Source: Stichopus chloronotus
Lineage: Eukaryota; Echinodermata; Holothuroidea; Aspidochirotida; Stichopodidae
DNA: 64,000 bases
Assembly (NCBI GenBank): GCA_021234535.1
Contig: CM037837.1
Coordinates: 7,104,218-7,168,217 of the forward strand
Reading direction: 5' to 3'
Shown here: piece by piece, positions 12,000-25,800 of the stretch
Position numbering within the stretch: the stretch's first letter is position 1
Layout: the number at the start of each line of letters is the position of its first letter
Program-made: the position numbers and the translations under genes
Notes under the pieces: generated by a model
What the model was told of the DNA's origin: nothing
The model's input: the letters and a program-made list of their open reading frames with translations, nothing else
The model's database searches: none

Positions 12000-14900
12000 T
12001 GCAGGCTTGAAGAATACAATATGTTATTGAGATATTCACGTGTATATCGCAACAACAGCGCAGTAGCATGAATATTCAGTAGGTCGTTTTGGAACTGTGA
12101 AACGACCTACAAGGAAGTACGTACCGAGTAACATAGTGGAGAATACACTGCAGATGTTAAGAACTTGAGGTATGCTGTATGGCCTTGATATATGGCAATG
12201 TGCTACATGCAGTCAGATCATAATGCCAGGACCACTTAAAAACAATATACAGGGCTATCAACAAAGAATGAAATGCTATTAACATTCATGTTTATAAATG
12301 CCACAGTAACAATTGCACAGAATCAATATGGCATGATACGCAATTCACAGCGCACAATCGATTACCAACCACAAGAGATTAAAGTCCGTTCTTTCAGAAT
12401 ATGCGACCAAATTAAATTCTGATAACTTCATACTATTATGAACTGACACATGGTACTTATCTTTCAAACTTTTAATATGTCAGACTATCAACTATCAGAA
12501 ATTTTCCACAATTATCAGTTTCTAGAATGATGACCTCACACGATAAACACTGCTCTTGATCTATTTGATATAAGTTTTCTCGCTAAACGTGTACAGTTCA
12601 ATTTCATTAAGGTGCATTTGCATCACTATTGGACTATTTGAAAACAACAAACTGAAATTAACAACGTCTGCACCAATTATTGATCCACAGCATTTTAAAA
12701 ATGTAGGTAACACCACCTAAATGTCTGCTGCATTAATGTAATAGTTTCATCACTTTTTCTGATTTTAGTGACTCTCTCATAATTCTATAGTGCACAACTA
12801 ATACTACCTCGAGGAGTGTACACAACAATACATGCACGTTTTACAAGACTGAGCGAGACTCTCATCATCAGAAATCATCCAATCACATCAATGTTCACAA
12901 CACTGCTCTAGTGTTCTCGAAAACATATAATCACATACTGCTCTTTTCATACGACAAGAAGTATGAATACAACACCGAAAGAAAGGTTGGAACACCAAAC
13001 CTGATCTTACATAAATCACACACAGTCTCGCTAAATGCGTAGCAAATTTGATATCTGAATGGAACTGTCCGTTTACTGTGTCACCCATGACAAAATATTC
13101 CTCAATGTTGCAAATTTTATTATATCAATCATTTGCATAAAACACTATCAGAATGTACTCATATAACATATATACATATAATCTTATTCTAATGGTGTGT
13201 GACTCTTACTGCATTTAGCAATTCATATGGACTTATTGCTGATATCGTCTTATAACTTTCTAATATACAAGTTCCTTAATAATGTGACAAAAAATATATT
13301 TACTATTAAATCTATAACGTCAAACCTGTCTAAATGTACTTCCCTCGGCAATGCACTCAACTATGAAAATAAAAATTAAAATCTGTGTAATTTCTCTCTT
13401 TTTTTCCATCTGGACAGTACTGCATACTTGACAATATCATATTTTAAATTCTCTATATTAGTAAAATATAGCTGACACTATTCAAAGGAAAAACAGTAAA
13501 AATAAAATGACTCTTACGTCCAAATATGGTCAGGCTTTCATCAAAAATTGAATGTTGGATGAAAATTAACTACATCGACAGAGAAATACTTCGGATCTCA
13601 ACACATGTAAACATCACACTATACAGGGATGACAGTAACATAAAAGCAATGAATTGGTTGTCGTTTTCAAGGAAAAAATGAAGAGGATGAGTGGTGGGAC
13701 CATACCAACAGACATTTTATTGAAACATGTCCAATATTTATCCTATTGACATTATTCATCAAAAACAGAAGAAGAAATATGGACATTGTTCAAAGAGACA
13801 TTGATATCACTAAAAACTGATCTAATTGCACTCAATTATAGCAAACGTAAGATCAATCCATATAAACTTCGATATCTCTAATACCATTTCCTTCAAAATT
13901 TAAGGATTCCCCATTAGAGTATTTTCTTTCCCAGTCCTCAGTTATCCACCCTAATTTTCCTATTTTTTTATCTTCAGTCAAATTTATACAAAATCTGTGG
14001 AACCGAATCAAAAAGAAAAACATACATCTGCAGCATGACTAATACCTCATATTGAAGCAAATTCAATCACACAAGGAAAATAATAAAATGAAATAGTTTG
14101 ATTGTAAAAATAAAACAAAAAATATGACAGTCACAAGACTCCATGTTTCATTCCTCAATGGACAAGTGTAATGCAATTATCTAACTGCTTGAAAATTACT
14201 ACACCAATAATACAGTACTTGATTAAAACGACAACATGTCTCGGCTGGACTAATGTCGAGCTGGCTGATAGTACTTAATGAGTAAATGGAGAAAGCATAC
14301 ATCAATCCCGTACTGGAAAACGACAAAATTAGCATCAACTGCTTGATGACCTCTAAATATAAAACAAGATATCTGTTGAGAGACGTCTTGTTGCAAGAGC
14401 AAAGACACAAAATATTGATGATTGACTGATAGATTGATTGATAGATTGATTGATTAAATGATTGAAAGCAAAATTGAAATGAAAGAAAACTTTACTTGGC
14501 ATAATGCTTCATTTGAATGAAAACCTAAATATACAGTAATTAACAGCAAAAATAAAGAAAAAGGCCTACAGTATTTTACACCTTGTACATTACTTTGATA
14601 ATGGAGGGTGGAAACAAAACACAACTTAAACATTTACCGCACAGGAATGCTTTCACGACAAAAGACGGCTTTCCTGCGCTTTCAATAATCGGTAAGACAC
14701 TGCCGTGCTCAGGGTGTCACAACCGCTAAATCACTCATGGATGAAGGCAAGAATATTCTCTGCAAACAAACTGGCAGAACTGGATGATATTTCTTTGTGT
14801 CCTTGGAATGAATGATAAGGTCAGGACAGAGATAATACTGATAAATGAGTTCTGTAAATTTTGACAGAATAATATTCAAATTATTCTTAATTACCAAGTT

Positions 14901-16732
14901 GAATTATTAACAATATCAGGAAAGAATGATTGGACTAGTGACTGTTACATGAACAGTCATGAAGTGGGTTTCGTTTCTGCTGTCGTACTGTTGTATTCCA
15001 TAGAAAATGGAAGACTGCTTGTACTTGCAGCGATTCATGATTGAGAAATAAATTACAAAAATTCATGTTACAGCAAAAGTCAGGATTTAAATGTCAGACA
15101 TCAAACATATCTTCATTTTGTCAACTATGTTGTTTTAAGACTACATGTGAAATCTTTCACACCATATGTGGTTGTAGTTATCATTTCTTGCAGTTGGTAA
15201 GAAAACGAAAAAAGAGAAGCGAAATTTTTTTTTCTAATTTACAGAGTTTTATGAACTGTGCTAGAGAACTTCAAATTAGACTATTTCTCACACTGGAGTC
15301 GGGAAGATTTTTTCTCCCCTTCCATTATACTCAGAGGTATTCAATAGAAAACAAAAGATTGTCAATACTTGCACTCTTCATTACTAGAGATGGAGAAATA
15401 GCTGCTTAGTGTTAAAGTAAAATGAGAAAGACCCAAGACCAGAAGCAGGAAAAGATACTGCTATTTGTCCTCACCGTCTGTTATGTCATTACTGCCAGTT
15501 ACATTGTTAAAAACCACCACATGGGAGCATTCACAACACAACTCACCCTTCTTAGAGGGAAATAGTGCAATTGTTGAACAGAAAACAATCATATTTTTAA
15601 AACCAATGTTTGTGGATATAGAATGATAGGTCATTCAAAGAAAGGAGGGGCAGTGCACTTCTTTTAAAGAAATAAGTTTCTCACAGAAATGCAGTCATCT
15701 GTTGTTCAACGACAATTTGCTCACCAAAACTTTCCAAAATTCAAATGATGCATCTTCCATTACTCATCACATCATAATGTTTTGAGGAGACAAAGCTTTT
15801 GTAGAATATTGATGAAAATGAATGGTTTAACAATGATCAGAGCAATTCCCTTTCTATGCCATGTTAGTGTACTCTAAATGCACTATTTCCCTTTAAAAAA
15901 AGGAATGTGAGACAACAGACATACTATTGCAGTATCACACAGCCAACCAAACCATTTGCAGAGTTAATAGTTTCAACTCTTCCAGCTATGACTTCCACTT
16001 TGAGAGAACCCACTCACTTGTTTTGTTCTTACGGCTTTTTCTTTTTTTGTAGAGGACATCAGCAAACTATGATACAAATTATGAATCTGTCACATTGTAA
16101 ATGTGTGAAAGAATTTCAGTGAGGTATAATATGTAAGCAAAATAAACAATTAATCCTGGTCAGTCGCTTTAATTAAGCTTCAACCAATTTCATTTGTCTT
16201 TGAGGTCTCGCCAATCACTGAACAGTACTTTTTTTAAAAAATTATTCTTTGGTTTAATTTTTGTTCATAATTTTGTTTGTTCGGGTCATACTGATATGGA
16301 GCAGGCTGACATCCTCACCTGTGAAAATACCAATTTGTGAAAGAGGGTTGTCCCTGGTAGACACTATAAAATCATCCACTGGTTATGGTTGGTATCGCCT
16401 GCAAAATTGCTGCTGGACCAAACCATCTGTTACCTTCCGGTACAAGCAGTCTTAACTTTTGTAAAGTAACTTTTGAACCATCTTCTCTGGTGAATAATGT
16501 CATAAATACTTTTGTCACAGGTTTGTTCTCTGTTACTCAAATGTATCGTGGTAGAATGCCAGGTAGGCAGGTAGGCCCTCCATTTAAGCTTCCTTGTACT
16601 CATCTCATCGAGAAAATTTCCCGGTGGCACCAACAGCAAATTAAAAGGGGCAGTTTGTCCCATGTCTGTTTTCAAGGTGGGACCATTCATCACTCAGGTT
16701 GCTGATGGTGTGTCACAATTTACCCGTTTGTT
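12000..16732. other. AT-rich DNA 3' of MAPKAPK5, possibly including its 3' UTR
   Basis: No exons, repeats with clear ends or RNA genes were seen. On the minus strand AATAAA hexamers occur at 13721-13716 and 13121-13116; if either is used, the MAPKAPK5 3' UTR would be about 3-3.6 kb. A short TTGA/GATT microsatellite lies at 14416-14466. Short open frames at 16260-16700 look like chance frames downstream of the stop. Confidence 0.3.
14416..14466. repeat. GATT/TTGA tetranucleotide microsatellite
   Basis: About 50 bp of imperfect GATT repeats interrupted by GATA and AAATGATT. Confidence 0.8.
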
Positions 16733-16821
16733 TCACGTTTTGTCCATTTCCATGGTGAGAACGGCGGTCTCGAGATTCTGGCAAAATTTATTGACGTCCA
16801 AGTCTCCTTCAAATGTCGTAC
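16733..16821 (-). CDS. MAPKAPK5: MAPKAPK5 last coding exon with stop
   Basis: The acceptor is CTTCTTTTCCAG. The exon encodes TTFEGDLDVNKFCQNLETAV and ends MEMDKT, then TGA at 16735-16733. The human tail ends in EEQTTSHESQ, so the last residues differ but the length is similar. Confidence 0.9.
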
Positions 16822-19800
16822 CTGGAAAAGAAGGGAAAAGAAAGTTGGGTGTATGGATTGTTCCAACACTAAGTAGAGCAGTTTGAAAATAAGAAAAAAA
16901 GGACAGCATTATCGGAGCAAGCCTCCTTTAACTTAGCATGAGAAGTGAAAATCCTGAAGACAAATCAATTTGAACATGTTTAGTTTTGTGGAGATGGTGG
17001 GAAATAGTGGCATGGACCCCTGTCCGTGCCCCTACCTCCCGCTGTATGATCCTTTACCCTAACCCTACCCCTGATCTAACCCCTAAATCCTACTCTGACA
17101 CTAACAAGAGCCTTAAGACTGAACCTTTGACTAGAATTTTTCAGTCAAACAGTAATTTTATAAGACATGGCTCCTGTGGTCAATGTGCAGTAAAATCCAT
17201 GCTAATAGCAACAAGTTTGTAATACAAACTGCTTGAGACATGCCACGGGAAACAGAGAGCCTCCTTAAATCTTTGTGCTGTACCGAGTAACAAAAAGGAG
17301 AGACCTGTTCAAGCATCCCTTCATATTGAAACTGAAGGTAAAAAGCAGAAAACCGTTTGGATAAAGTCTTATTCTATGTCTCATCGATGTCACCTCTATA
17401 GATATATCTGATTGGCATTTAGTCAGCTCACCATTCCAGTGAAAGTTCAGAAGCAGTTCTTGCAAGTGTGTCGATTCCGGGTCACAGTTGGAAACATCTT
17501 GGATCAGTAACAAAAGTTTCTCTTTATTTAAGACAATCCCATCTAACAAAGAAGAAAAAACAGGAGAATACAAATGGCACTTTTATCACAGGCATCTGCT
17601 CTAAACAATGTGGAAGCCAAGTTTTACAACAAAAAGGATGTATTTACCTAAAATAAAGCTTTTGGGAACGAAAGTTGACTACCTCTTTGACAGAAATGGC
17701 TACAGTTCTCACTACTTGGGACTGATAATTTCTAAAAACAATAATCTACCATAAATGTTATCACCACCATAAATGTTTCAATGTGACCGACAAAACAGTG
17801 TTAAGAATGGCAAGGTTGAACGATTCTCATCCTACATTATCGTAACGTCACACTGGATGACCAGCTTGACAGTGCATTAAACATTTTATCAATCAGTTCA
17901 ATTACAGATAGCTTTCTTCAAATTTGAATTGCCATCTCGTTATCGTTATATTCTGATTGTTTGTTGTTTATCATTCAGTCTTAACCTTTACCGATTTTTT
18001 TGTTTCTACACTTTCATTGTTTTATGTGTGGGCATTAAAATGACTTTCTTTGAATCTAATGAAGTTAAACCTGAACTTACTTGAACTTTGTTAACCAGAA
18101 CAAAACCACAACTGGGATGCAGCTAAACTTGTTCAAAATCATGCAGTCAGAAGTTGCACTTAAATAATGCACTCAAAGGCACTTTATGTAAAGCTTTAAT
18201 TTAGCATGGTTTTTCAATTACAGAGAAACTGAAGAAATTTCACATACATCTAAATTCTTTTAACGACATTTTATGCATGATTTTCTTTCAGCACGATCAG
18301 ATATCAATTCACGTGAAATATAAATATGTACAGATATGGTTTGACAAAAGATCTGCTTTGTACCTGTTACGGATAGTTTGCAGTAGTTCAGCAAATCCTT
18401 CATTTTACGAAGAGTTTTATCCCCAGAGATTTTCTTTGCAGTTGGTTGCTGTAAACTGGAACTAAAGCAAACAAGCATTAAAATTCAATGCAATGTTAAA
18501 GGTAACCTTTTTTTTTTAATAGGTTTCTTCACATGATTTAAGTTTTTGTCTGGTCTGCAAAGGTGTCCACACGACAATTCTCACAAATGTCTTTGATTCT
18601 CATTAGGGTGTAAACTTGTTTACATGACATTAAACATTGCAGGATTTGAGAAGGAAAACTGGATGAGTTGATGAACAGATGGATGGACACTGAACAGACA
18701 GACAGACAGTCAAATTGTTAATCAGATTTCATTTTATAGAATCCTCATAATAGAAGTAAATGTGGAATGGGCAGGACAAATTAACTACTTTTGAACTGGT
18801 CTTGAGGGGTCATTGAAATACCTTCGTTGAGACTGTTTTCTTTTTCGGATAATCGAGTTGTTTGCCTTTGCCATTGGTTTCAAGTAGAGCTGCATCTCTG
18901 GTCGTCGCATGCTGGTGAGTTCTGCAGCGTGGACCTCCTGAGCTTCAAAAAGCATATTCTGTGGACAAAACAAATGGATATGGTAAAAGTATTCATCTTG
19001 GTTGCGACAAAAATTACACCCTCTGTTTATGTCTGCCATTGAAAATGTGTTTACATTTTATCCATAAAAGCTGGATTCTTTAGATGGTGAAAACAATTAA
19101 AAAAAAAAAGTTAATATTACAAATAATAAAGAAAAGCAAATAATGAATAATTTGTAATTATGTTATTATGTTAATTATGATGCTATTTTTCAAAGATGCA
19201 TGATGAAATCAGGAACAGAAAATGAGGTTTTGCAAATTCAATTGACTTTGGCGATGATTACGATTCAAACCTCCTCACCTTGTCCATAAAAACTGAAGGA
19301 GAGTTCAGAATGATATCTGCGTTCACGGAATCTTGAAGCCAAGGATGGAGAAGAAGTTGATGGACAGTCATCCTCTCCATGGGGTCAACTTTCAGTAGTC
19401 TGAGATAAAGAGAGGAATTTTAAGAGCTGAAAAAGCTGGAATACCCACTGAAGTTGACAGTCTCAGAATCACGGATGGTGTTTGGAGTGAATGCAGTTTC
19501 TCTGGACAAACAAAATGCACCCCTAATCCAAACATACTAAGCAAAATATGAAAAATTGTTTTTCACCTTTCAAGATTTTAAGTGATGCAGGAGAAGATAT
19601 GCATAACTATAAGTGTTACAAAAGTTGATCACCTGCTTTATCAACGCAATTACTTTCCGACTTACCGTCTGACTACATCTTTGGCATGAGAGGATATGTG
19701 CGACCAATCAGCTTTGGTGAACTCATACTCTGCCGACATGATTCTCTCCTGCATATCTGGGGTCAAAGGTGCATCTGTCGGCGTGGCTGGACAAAATGGC

Positions 19801-22800
19801 GGATAACCACAGAGCATAATGTAAATGATGACACCGAGCGACCACATGTCACAGCACTGTAAGAGAAAACAATGCATTTCATAACCGGCAGATCAAATCA
19901 AGGGATGAAATAACTAGGCTAGCATTACTATTTGCAACCCATGAAAGTCCCTTGTGATTCAGTTTCGTGTATGTTTTGCAACAGTTGCTGATCCATATGT
20001 TCTCTGGTCCCCTCCTGGAAAACTAAATTCTATCTTGTACTTATTTGTTTTAAGCTGAAGTCAAAACTTTGAACATAACTGCTCCACATGCTGTGCTTCC
20101 ACACAGGCAGTTGCATGATCTTCTCTGCATGTATTGAATAATAAGGGATTGCTTGAGCTGCATAGAGTACGTACTGTCTTTGAGTGACCTATTCCCACTG
20201 AAATGTGTGTTCAACATCTGCTAATAAAAATAAGTAGACTGGGAACCAATTCAAACGTAGATCAGCAAAGACTTACTTATCAATATGTTCTAGCTATATT
20301 GTCCACTGCGAAATGTAGAAAACAGGTTGCTATTGTTAAAGAATTACTAGAAAATGGAATGGACCACCAATTTGAAAGCAAAGGCTACACTGTAATGATA
20401 CTGTCCATTGTACATCACTCCATATCATATTCAACAGTATTAATACTGTATCGATCATGTCTAAATTATTCCATGGCATTATGAATGCCAACCTGCAAGT
20501 TAATGTTCAAGTTTTACCTATATTTTGCTTTGCAGTTACTATTTTGGCTTTGAAATGCTAGATGAAATAGAGTTAATCCTGAAAACTGTTATGGTGCAGT
20601 ATGGAGCTGCTACCTACTCAGAATGTGAAACCAGCATACAGTGAATAAGCAATTCACTCACCTTGTCATACGTGTATCTGTCTAACTGTTTCAGTCCGAC
20701 ATTCTTTGACTGCGATTTTCTCTTAGCTTCCAAAACCTGACAAAAAATTAATCCACTGATTAATACTGTAATACAGAGCCGACTCCAGCTGAACACATAT
20801 AATTATCTGTCCTTTTCACAGATACCAAATATGCATTAAAATTGCAACAAACTGTAGCAACATGACATACACTGGGGTAATTGACTTCTCCAATCAACAG
20901 AGTGGCAATTGAAAACGACTGCAATATCAGGTCACAACCAAATGAATGCTGTGCAGCTTCCTTAATTTAGAAATAACGCAAGCTGAGACAGAAGCATCGG
21001 GGACTGCCCTAAGATGGGCCCAATCCAGCATATGTTCTATCAGTAAACCAGATCAAAAAATGAAAATCTAAAGTAGAAAGGAAATAGTCAAGTATTGTAT
21101 CTGCACAGTGTCAACAAAACTTAAATATGAGAACATAGCAACAAATTTGGCTTTCACATAGCAGCTTTTATCAGAGATAGTGACTAAAAGTCATTGATGA
21201 AAATGAAGATCAGAACATTGCAACAAATTTGCCACGCACGACTTTTATGAAATATCTCATTACGACTTTTATGAAATATCTCATTAAAACACATCAACAA
21301 AAAAGGTGACAAGGAACTTGACCACATGCTCTATAATGCACATGTACTTTAAAAGACATTTTCTACCCTGTTACTGAAGAGAGAGAATAACACAAATGTA
21401 ATGCACACAATATGTTTCAAAGTAACAATTGTCAATGATGCTGCCATTTTTTTTTACCTGGGGTGCCACATAGTACGGGGTAAAGTGAGGGGTGGCCAGA
21501 TTACCATCATCCACCTTAGCAAATCCAAAATCACCGAGCTTGATAACAGCATCCTAGGTAAATCCAAGAAAGATACGAAAGAGGGGTGAAGTGGAATTGA
21601 AATAAATTGTTACTACTGTACCTGTTTACTTTCATCATAGGTGGGCCAACTTCAAGGTAAGGGTAATAACAATCATACATATAGTTTGAATGTGTATATT
21701 AATACATTGATGTAATTGGTTCAAATATTACCTGCTATTTACTGCAAGCACTACAAACATGTACAGTACAATATTGCAAAAATTCCTAATGTAAATTAAA
21801 TTGGGTAGGTAAAATTCACAGGCTGTCACTTCTTCCACCTAACCCAGACTGCATTAATTGACTATTGTCTTGTATTTCCATTTGTAGATTTACTATTTAG
21901 AATCACATGTCAGTAATAGTATTAGAAATATTACAGATGCAAAACAGCATCACTGTAATTTTAATAAGGTTGCTAGTACACCAAGGCTAAAGCAACATGT
22001 CTTGATCAATTTTCAGGAATTTGTGACCCTGAAGTCCCTCAACTATCCTGCTTATACTGTAAGTCTGACTACAGCATTTAGCATTGACATGGAACCCTTT
22101 CACTAGAGGGCAACCATTTCACATAAAATGGTATCTTCACTTTACTAAGTAACAATCTTATCTGTCCCACAAACTCTAGAAATTGTCTTTGATTTACTTC
22201 CTTTCTTTATTAATTAACACTTGATCAGTTACATCACCATCTAAAAGCGAGTAAGACCAGGGTAGACTTTGCAACCTGACGAGCCTCAAAATGCCATTAC
22301 ATATTACCTCAACAAACCCCAGCATCATCAGGACAAACCTAATAGTATTACATACACAATAATGCTGGGCAAGCTAGTTGTTGCACAATCACACAAGATG
22401 GCTTATAATATAAAAAATAATTTGGATTGCGCTCCTGTACTCTGCAAGCAATTATTTCTGTTATGCTTGATTCTCTCTTCCTTTGTCAAGAAGTTTAATA
22501 TAAGTCAATAACATGTGGCAACTGTAGCTGAGCATTTATTAACATTTGTACATCTGCAGGGAGAAGTGATCAATATCTCATTCAAAACCCTGCACAAATT
22601 TTCAAGATGAAAGACTCACGTGTTTGATATTAAATCGAGATTACACTGAAGTGAGGCTTTACGGAGTATGATTGGTAGTTTGATTACTATGATTCGTATC
22701 TCGATCATGTCTCTGAAAACGTGGGTGGTATCCAACTGATAAGCAATGCATTGAAGAAATAAAGTTCAGTATACAGTGTTGTTCTATTGGTAAATCTCAA

Positions 22801-25800
22801 GTACTTTGTTGTTTTGGCAAAGACAGATGCAAACTCCTGAAGTAATTTTACTACCTTTCTTGAGGGTATCTGATGTTTCTAAGCAGCAGTCTTCATACAC
22901 ATGTACTGTTATTTCCTGGTACTGAATGCCAGTCTGTGCCACTTACTTACATTCAGTGGCAGCAACAAGGGGGCATGGGGGCATTTGCCCCTCAATCAGA
23001 AGTTTTAGTGCCCAGTTGCCCTACCCCCATCAGCTGAAATATAGTGGTCTGATACTGTAGATACACACTGCATCTATTCCCTGTTTATGTACATATTGCA
23101 TGCTGACAGCACACCTTTCTGTTTTAAGAAGTCCTGAGACTTAATTTTTTTGACTCATAGATAAGAATCTTCAGAGTGTCTGGGGTTTTTGCCCACATTG
23201 TCCCCACATGGGTTTGTCCCTGGAATCCACTCACTAAATTTTGCACTACATGCTCCATCCTGTGCTACAGAAGGCACGAAATTTGTTTGTCCCCGCCATC
23301 CGCTTCTTTTGTTCTCCATTCTCCCCCCATTCTAAAATCCTGGAGCCACCACCACTTGAGTTCATTCATTTCCCTTTCAGTTTGTGTATAATGATTACAG
23401 TGTATTTGGCGCCAAGTATAATGTCAGTTTTTCCATATACCAGTATATATCGGAATGGGCTTACAACGTGTACATTTTTGATAATGACCAATGTTCCCAG
23501 GTATAAAGTGTTAAATAGCTTGCTATATTGCAATAAGCTTAAGTAATGATAATGAAAACATTAATGAAGGCTCCATACTTCTTTGACATCATTCAAAAGC
23601 AGGTTCTCTGGCTTCAGATCTCTGTGTGCGATGTTCAGGGAATGACATCTCTCGACGGCCAGAGCAATCTGGAAATGGGAAAAAAAAAAGGAAAGAATTT
23701 GATACCGAATATGAAACCAAAGAACTCCATATAAATCCTACAGGAAGGAGGCACTGCATACTGTAGTATCAGGCCAGACAGCAGTAGAGGCGTTGTATAA
23801 AGGTTACCGGTGCTCTTGGCATAGTAGATGGGAGTGCAGTTGTTGTGAAAAGGCAGAAATATGATGTCATTACCAAGCACTAGGTTTCCTAGGAGACATT
23901 TCACTACAGAGCTTATGTTGCAAATCCAAACGATATCTTTCATCTCTGTGATGCAGCGGAGATTCACTGTGTGACATGGACAACCATCTGTAGAGAGCTT
24001 GCAGCTGTTTATTGGCAACCACTGAAAAACCTTACGACAAAATTGACACCACATACACAATACGTTGCAAGTCTATGGTTAAAACAGAACCCAGTATACT
24101 TTCTTTTTCAGTTTCTTATTTTTACAGCTTCAGTTTCAAGGCTAAAAACAACCCCGGATTCTGTGTCCAAGCAGTAATTTACCATTTTCTAATTATTTTA
24201 GCACTTATTCTTGCCATTTACAGTGCTTAATCATAAGAACAAGGTGAAAATTGCAAGAAACATTGGTCTTAAAATGCTGTTGAAAGTAACCATTGAATGA
24301 TCTTTGGTCATCATTGGATTCATTTTTCTTCTCCTGTGGGTTTCTTCTTTGCACAGTTATCACATTGTGCATGCATGCACTGTCTTTCAAAAACAAGACA
24401 AACAGGAAAATGGAACTAAATATCAATTTTGAAACTGAAAGTGATGATAACAGAATGATTTAAGTGACTTAAGTGTAGGAAGATTAAGAGAAGCAGACAA
24501 CAGACGCAAGGCAATCCCAGAGTGTAAAATTGCACAATACTCATTCGAAAGCACAAGAGTTACTGGCTGCGTCTATACTTTTCCTGTATCCCATATGACC
24601 CTATGACAGATATTACACAGTACGGTTCTTGTACATTTCACAGTCGGCATTATTCGACAACGACATAAATACGCTATGCACATTCATAAAGGGGACACCG
24701 GGACAATTCTGTGGTTTATACCGAGTACTCTTCACTGAAGTGCATAATCCTGGTGTTGATACATATGCACATACAAGCAAAGTTGCGGCAAACATTTTTG
24801 AACTGAATAAAGTTTTATGTAGTATTCATTCAAAAAGGAGTACTAGATTAGTACTCAAGTACTCTCCAAAGGTACCACGCTCCTTCCATTCAATTTGGCT
24901 GTTACTGATGAGGCTGCCGGTGTCCAGAGAAAAAAGTAGAGTGCAGTACCAGATACTGGGAACCTGTTGTTCTACAGAAGAGCCTCACAATATACTGTAA
25001 ATGTATGCAGATGCTGTACTTTAAATACAGCAATACACAGAGAGATTATTGACAGTGATGTGCAGGAAATTTACAAAGGCCATGGTAGGGTTTGCCTCTG
25101 AGACATTACTTGTAAGGTCCATATATTCAATATGAACAACTTTTGACTCACTAGTGAATTCAATTCTGTGGAACTCTGCATGCATCTAGGACATGCATTG
25201 TTAAGCACTCACACTGCATCACATTCAGGAACCAAAATGGAACCCTCTTTTTTAGATTTTTTCCACTGACATCAATGTGTCGATTGACAAGTGACTGTGT
25301 CAAACTCGTGTCAAAGTTGCCTAGCAAAAACAACAGGTCAGGGGCTACCCATTTATAGTTGGGGTCATGCTGTATCTACGTATGTTTGACTATACAGAAA
25401 ATCAGAGAGTGGTGGCGCGATGCTCTAGAGGAATGCCAAGTAGTAGTCTGTGTAGTTCTTGATGAACTGAAAATCTGATTAAATTATGTAGGTAAAACAT
25501 TAGGGAGAACATATGTCTCAGGCTTTTATAGAGGGTGCCACTTTTCTGGGAGTGCACAGTGTACATCAATTTAATACCTATTGATTTTAAATTTTAGCAG
25601 TATTTTATACACTTTTAGATCTTCCAATCCAAGTCATTTCATGCATATTTCAGAAGTACTCAAAAAATTTTCTGAGCACATCGTTAGTGCAAAACGTGTA
25701 AAATGCGGACAAATATTGTGCATGAAACTGTGGTTGTTTTCAATCTCTGGTTGCTCAGATATTGTCTTAATGTAGACTAAATGTATTTCATAAGATAACA

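Larger units (their letters stand above)
7240..12000. other. Intergenic DNA 5' of the Reeler-EGF gene
   Basis: No exon could be supported here. The stretch holds decayed interspersed repeats (8060-8880, 9220-9320), poly-C tracts near 9079, 9891, 10570 and 11630-11665, and otherwise unremarkable AT-rich DNA. The promoter of the Reeler-EGF gene should lie near 7210-7500, but no clear core element was identified. Confidence 0.5.

Noticed and set aside
16261..16705. Overlapping frames on both strands just 3' of the MAPKAPK5 stop
   Set aside because: Probably chance frames in the 3' UTR; no motif and both strands are open equally.
17040..17100. CCCTAACCCTA-like sequence, possible interstitial telomere repeat
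   Set aside because: Only about two imperfect units; too short to separate from chance or from an ordinary repeat.
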